Shown: positions 29,930-32,068 of the stretch, piece after piece
Position numbering within the stretch: the first letter of the stretch is position 1
How the letters are laid out: each line of letters begins with the position of its first letter
IMG/VR virus record: IMGVR_UViG_3300008448_000375
Coordinates: 1-32,068 of that record
Length of the DNA: 32,068 nucleotides
Strand: one strand, 5' to 3'
Origin: a virus
Translations under genes and position numbers: made by a program
Notes under the pieces: generated by a model
What the model saw: only the letters and a program-made list of their open reading frames with translations
Told to the model about the DNA's origin: nothing
The model's database searches: none

Positions 29930-30522
29930 CAGGAAATATTCATGAAGATATAATTCTATTCGATAAATGGAGGGAAGAATATAATAGTCTTAACCATGAA
30001 CAACAAAGAGATTTTTACAACGAAATAGAGAAATATTATCCAGAACAAAAATCTTTTACTTTGTCAAACTATGATTACCTTTTTGCAAACTTTCAAGATG
30101 TTTCCGTGACTGAGATCGGAGGGTGGAAGGGAGAGCTTGCTGACTATTGTCTAAGGAAGTACTTTATAAAATCATGGACTAATTTAGAAATCACATCCGA
30201 AGCAATTAATAAATCTGTATGTCATGATGAAAGATATAAACCTATACTTGTAAATTTTAATTGGATGGACAATACGACAATCGAAACGGATGTTTGTCTG
30301 GCTTCTCATGTAATAGAACATCTATCAGATAATGACTTGATTAAATTAATTAAATGTATAGAAAGCAAAGTGATTTTATTTGAGGCGCCTATTTCACATA
30401 CTGAAAATGATTGGAAAGGTTATCCAGGAACACACATTTTGAAAATGGGATGGGACAAGATCGATTCACTAATTGACGGAAAGAAAACTATTTTACATGA
30501 TTCGAGGATGTATGAGAGATAA
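29926..30522 (+). CDS. Putative class I SAM-dependent methyltransferase
   Basis: A 198-residue protein. Motif I is VTEIGGWKGELADYCL (Glu63 to Gly69), an acidic residue typical of ribose binding follows in NLEIT (Glu88), and CLASHVIEHLSDNDLIKLI (124-142) is the post-motif region of class I enzymes. It has no DPPY, DNA target-recognition domain or RNA-binding domain, so it is unlikely to be a DNA methylase. It stands just before the GT-B glycosyltransferase and may methylate a sugar or other small acceptor. The catalytic target cannot be read from sequence. Confidence 0.68.
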   Translation: MTGNIHEDIILFDKWREEYNSLNHEQQRDFYNEIEKYYPEQKSFTLSNYDYLFANFQDVSVTEIGGWKGELADYCLRKYFIKSWTNLEITSEAINKSVCHDERYKPILVNFNWMDNTTIETDVCLASHVIEHLSDNDLIKLIKCIESKVILFEAPISHTENDWKGYPGTHILKMGWDKIDSLIDGKKTILHDSRMYER

Positions 30523-30730
30523 GAAGAAACTAGAAGAAGAATATGGGAAACCTTTGTACCAATGGAATGAGGTTGTCATTTTATTATCTATGGGAGAAAA
30601 CAGAGCAAAAGTTTATTGTATAGAAAATAAAATTAAATCTGTCCATCGTGGATACTACGACAAAGCAACTATCGATAAACATAAAGCAAAACTACTAAAG
30701 GAACGAATGAATGAAAGTAAGCATAACTAA
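30512..30730 (+). CDS. Small DNA-binding-like protein, 72 aa
   Basis: The start at 30512 has GAGG four bases upstream and overlaps the methyltransferase by 11 bases. An upstream TTG at 30473 is less likely. The sequence KPLYQWNEVVILLSMGENRA followed by KVYCIENKIKSVHRGYYDK resembles a MerR/excisionase-like helix-turn-helix with a basic wing. It ends in a basic helix (KHKAKLLKERMNES). It overlaps the glycosyltransferase by 20 bases. A regulatory role is possible. Confidence 0.6.
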   Translation: MRDKKKLEEEYGKPLYQWNEVVILLSMGENRAKVYCIENKIKSVHRGYYDKATIDKHKAKLLKERMNESKHN

Positions 30731-31700
30731 CGAATTCGCCGCAGGTGCGGTTGGATGGTATCGAGGACATGGTGTCATAGGACACTTGGGGATAGATTAT
30801 AAAACTCCAGAGAATCAAAATTGGGTTGAAATGATGGACACTTCGATTCAGTTACTTATAAGACCATGGAACCAAAGATTCAATTCTCTCATATATATAT
30901 CAGAGTTAAATAATGTCCCTGTATGGTCTGATTATGATGACGACTATCTTGACATTCCAGAACACAACCGAGCTTTTCCGATATTAAAAAAACATGAACC
31001 CAACTTTGAAGAAATCACAAAAGGGATAATTAAGAAATCGAATGTAGTGACTGTCACAACTGAATTCTTACGAGATAAGTTCATTCAATATAATCCGAAT
31101 ACAATTATAATCCCTAACGCTTTTAATGATTTTCGATATAAGTTACCAGAGGCTCCAAGTGAGAATCAAAAGATTCTTTGGAGAGGAACAGATTCTCATA
31201 AAATGGATTTGGTACACTTTAATGAACCGATAAAGATGGTAAACCATCATTCTAAAGACTGGGAATGGTATTTTAATGGGAATAATATTTGGTGGTTTAC
31301 CTTAGGTATGAAAAATACTTACGAAGCTGAGGAAGTTGATATTCATATTTATTTTAATGCACTCAGAGAGATCCAACCCTCAATCGTCATGGTTCCATTA
31401 ACTGATGAGACATTCAACCATGCTAAATCAAACATTGCTTGGATTGAAGCGACATACGCAGGTGCAACTTGTCTAGCTCCTAACTTCCCAGAATGGAGAA
31501 GGGAAGGGGTGTGTAATTATAATGATGAGAAAGATTTCCGAGATAAACTTGAAAAACTTATGAATGATCCATCGTACAGAAGAAAACATTGGTATGATTC
31601 AAAGAAATACATAGAGGCGCACCTAAAACTTTCTCATGTAAACAAATCGAGATTAAATATAATTAACAACTTCGGGAGACATGAATGGAAACCATTGTAA
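30711..31700 (+). CDS. GT-B-type glycosyltransferase (family 4-like)
   Basis: A 329-residue protein, about normal for a compact GT-B enzyme. The N-terminal domain has AAGAVGWYRGHGVIGHLG and VWSDYDDDYLDIPEHNRAF. A linker with NTIIIPNAFNDFRY and KILWRGTDSHKMDL begins the C-terminal Rossmann domain. The donor-binding region is KSNIAWIEATYAGATCLAPN followed by FPEWRREG, matching the E..A.G...+A.. pattern of family 4. It probably adds a sugar to a surface polysaccharide. AAAGGAA lies upstream. It overlaps the next small gene by 16 bases. Confidence 0.82.
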   Translation: MKVSITNEFAAGAVGWYRGHGVIGHLGIDYKTPENQNWVEMMDTSIQLLIRPWNQRFNSLIYISELNNVPVWSDYDDDYLDIPEHNRAFPILKKHEPNFEEITKGIIKKSNVVTVTTEFLRDKFIQYNPNTIIIPNAFNDFRYKLPEAPSENQKILWRGTDSHKMDLVHFNEPIKMVNHHSKDWEWYFNGNNIWWFTLGMKNTYEAEEVDIHIYFNALREIQPSIVMVPLTDETFNHAKSNIAWIEATYAGATCLAPNFPEWRREGVCNYNDEKDFRDKLEKLMNDPSYRRKHWYDSKKYIEAHLKLSHVNKSRLNIINNFGRHEWKPL

Positions 31701-31864
31701 TAAGTGGAATGATCACAGGCGTATTGATAGCAGGGCTTTTTGTATGGAGGGATATTAAATTGAGATCCTTACCCAACGAGACGAATAACCTAGAATCAAG
31801 AGTAAATGAATTAGAGAATAAGATATCTCAAATATACCTAAGACTAGCAAATAAAAAATCTTGA
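31685..31864 (+). CDS. Small membrane-anchored coiled-coil protein, 59 aa
   Basis: Begins inside the glycosyltransferase gene (16-base overlap) with GGGAG upstream. Residues 4-20 (IVISGMITGVLIAGLFV) are a transmembrane helix, and residues about 36-56 (NLESRVNELENKISQIYLRL) are a perfect-looking coiled coil. Length and layout equal those of the lysis-cluster protein at 18966-19145 although the sequences differ. It is the last gene of the early block, ahead of the terminator at 31942. Possibly a membrane tether or accessory lysis protein. Confidence 0.65.
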   Translation: METIVISGMITGVLIAGLFVWRDIKLRSLPNETNNLESRVNELENKISQIYLRLANKKS

Positions 31865-31941
31865 CTAAGTTTATGAATGGGATAAGATAAACTTGGTAGC
31901 ATTAAGCAAGCCAAGTTCATTCGACTCCTAGCGAATACAGC

Positions 31942-31969
31942 GTGCAGTCTGACAATACTGCACATTTTA
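31942..31969 (+). terminator. Probable terminator of the early operon
   Basis: GTGCAGT (31942-31948) pairs with ACTGCAC (31957-31963) around an 8-base loop, followed by ATTTTAT. The T-run is short. It is the only good stem-loop with a T-rich tail between the last early gene and the circular junction. Another stem, AACTTGG with CCAAGTT, lies just upstream at about 31889-31916. Confidence 0.6.
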
Positions 31970-31971
31970 TA

Positions 31972-31999
31972 TTGACATTTTACATCTTAGAAATATCAT
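31972..31999 (+). promoter_or_regulatory. Candidate promoter at the circular junction
   Basis: TTGACA (31972-31977), 16 bases, TATCAT (31994-31999). It points into bases 1-270 of the circular map, toward the gene at 271, and runs antisense to the junction-spanning minus-strand ORF. The -10 lies in the terminal repeat (4-9 in the other copy). Confidence 0.5.
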
Positions 32000-32068
32000 C
32001 AAAATATCTCTTACCCGCCGAGAGAAATTTAATCAAAAGTGAAATCGAATGAGAGATCAGTTCGGGGC
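31980..32068 (-). CDS. Junction-spanning membrane protein, C-terminal part
   Basis: Continuation of the minus-strand frame that starts at 193. In this copy of the repeat it runs from 32068 down to the TAA at 31980-31982 and codes for the last residues (SLLIKFLSAGKRYFDDISKM and upstream). The frame is open across the join, and the 11 bases outside the repeat supply the last three codons, including the stop. Confidence 0.5.
   Translation of the reverse strand, partial: PELISHSISLLIKFLSAGKRYFDDISKM
31991..32068. repeat. Terminal direct repeat, right copy
   Basis: Identical to bases 1-78 over all 78 bases; see the left copy. Confidence 0.97.

Noticed and set aside
31889-31945. Possible tRNA or tRNA-derived attachment site (GGTAGC and GTTCATTCGACTCC resemble tRNA arms)
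   Set aside because: No acceptor stem or anticodon arm can be paired and the T-arm does not close; better explained as two stem-loops.
1-32068. CRISPR array, insertion sequence, integrase, reverse transcriptase
   Set aside because: No spaced identical repeats, transposase, recombinase or YxDD-containing protein was seen on either strand.

Overview
This window looks like the complete genome of a small, AT-rich, tailed bacteriophage. The first 78 bases (1-78) recur exactly at the end (31991-32068), so the molecule closes to a circle of 31,990 bp, or the phage has short terminal repeats. The virion genes describe a short-tailed (podovirus-type) particle: small and large terminase, portal, scaffold, HK97-fold-type capsid protein, head-tail adaptor, a P22 gp10-like tail protein, a fibre and four long candidate ejection proteins. 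There is no tape measure, tail tube or sheath. No DNA polymerase, RNA polymerase, helicase, integrase or reverse transcriptase was recognised. Replication therefore probably recruits host machinery in the lambda style. The host cannot be named. An LpxA-like acyltransferase and two glycosyltransferases point to a Gram-negative host with lipopolysaccharide.

Layout. Almost everything is on the + strand. (1) 271-1468: a conserved phage protein of unknown role and a Rha/KilAC antirepressor-like regulator. (2) 1507-6194: terminases, portal and scaffold, ending in a strong intrinsic terminator. (3) 6236-18966: a new promoter, then capsid, fibre, small basic and acidic proteins, adaptor, tail and ejection proteins. 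(4) 18966-20564: lysis-type genes (YkuD-like peptidase with an EF-hand-like loop, holin-like and other membrane proteins) and tiny basic peptides. (5) 20558-21863: LpxA-like acyltransferase and GT-A glycosyltransferase. (6) 21864-22183: control region with phased A-tracts and a consensus promoter. (7) 22184-31864: tightly overlapped early genes. These include ERF annealase, PD-(D/E)XK nuclease, an O-like initiator with four internal iterons, YopX, RusA, an HNH protein, a DUF1566 lectin-fold protein, a LexA-type winged helix, a methyltransferase and a GT-B glycosyltransferase. Two minus-strand genes are proposed. One membrane protein spans the circular junction (193 through 1/31990 to 31980). 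One 67-residue ORF lies at 21835-22038.

The most interesting observations are four. A recurring palindrome, ATATTAG-N6-CTAATAT, sits at the small-terminase start and inside the capsid promoter and defines a candidate late-gene regulon. A lambda-like origin lies inside the initiator gene. A small DUF1566 gene has a C-terminal half resembling the variable region of a diversity-generating retroelement, although none is encoded here. A split set of surface-glycan genes and a pair of 25-residue membrane micropeptides complete the list.
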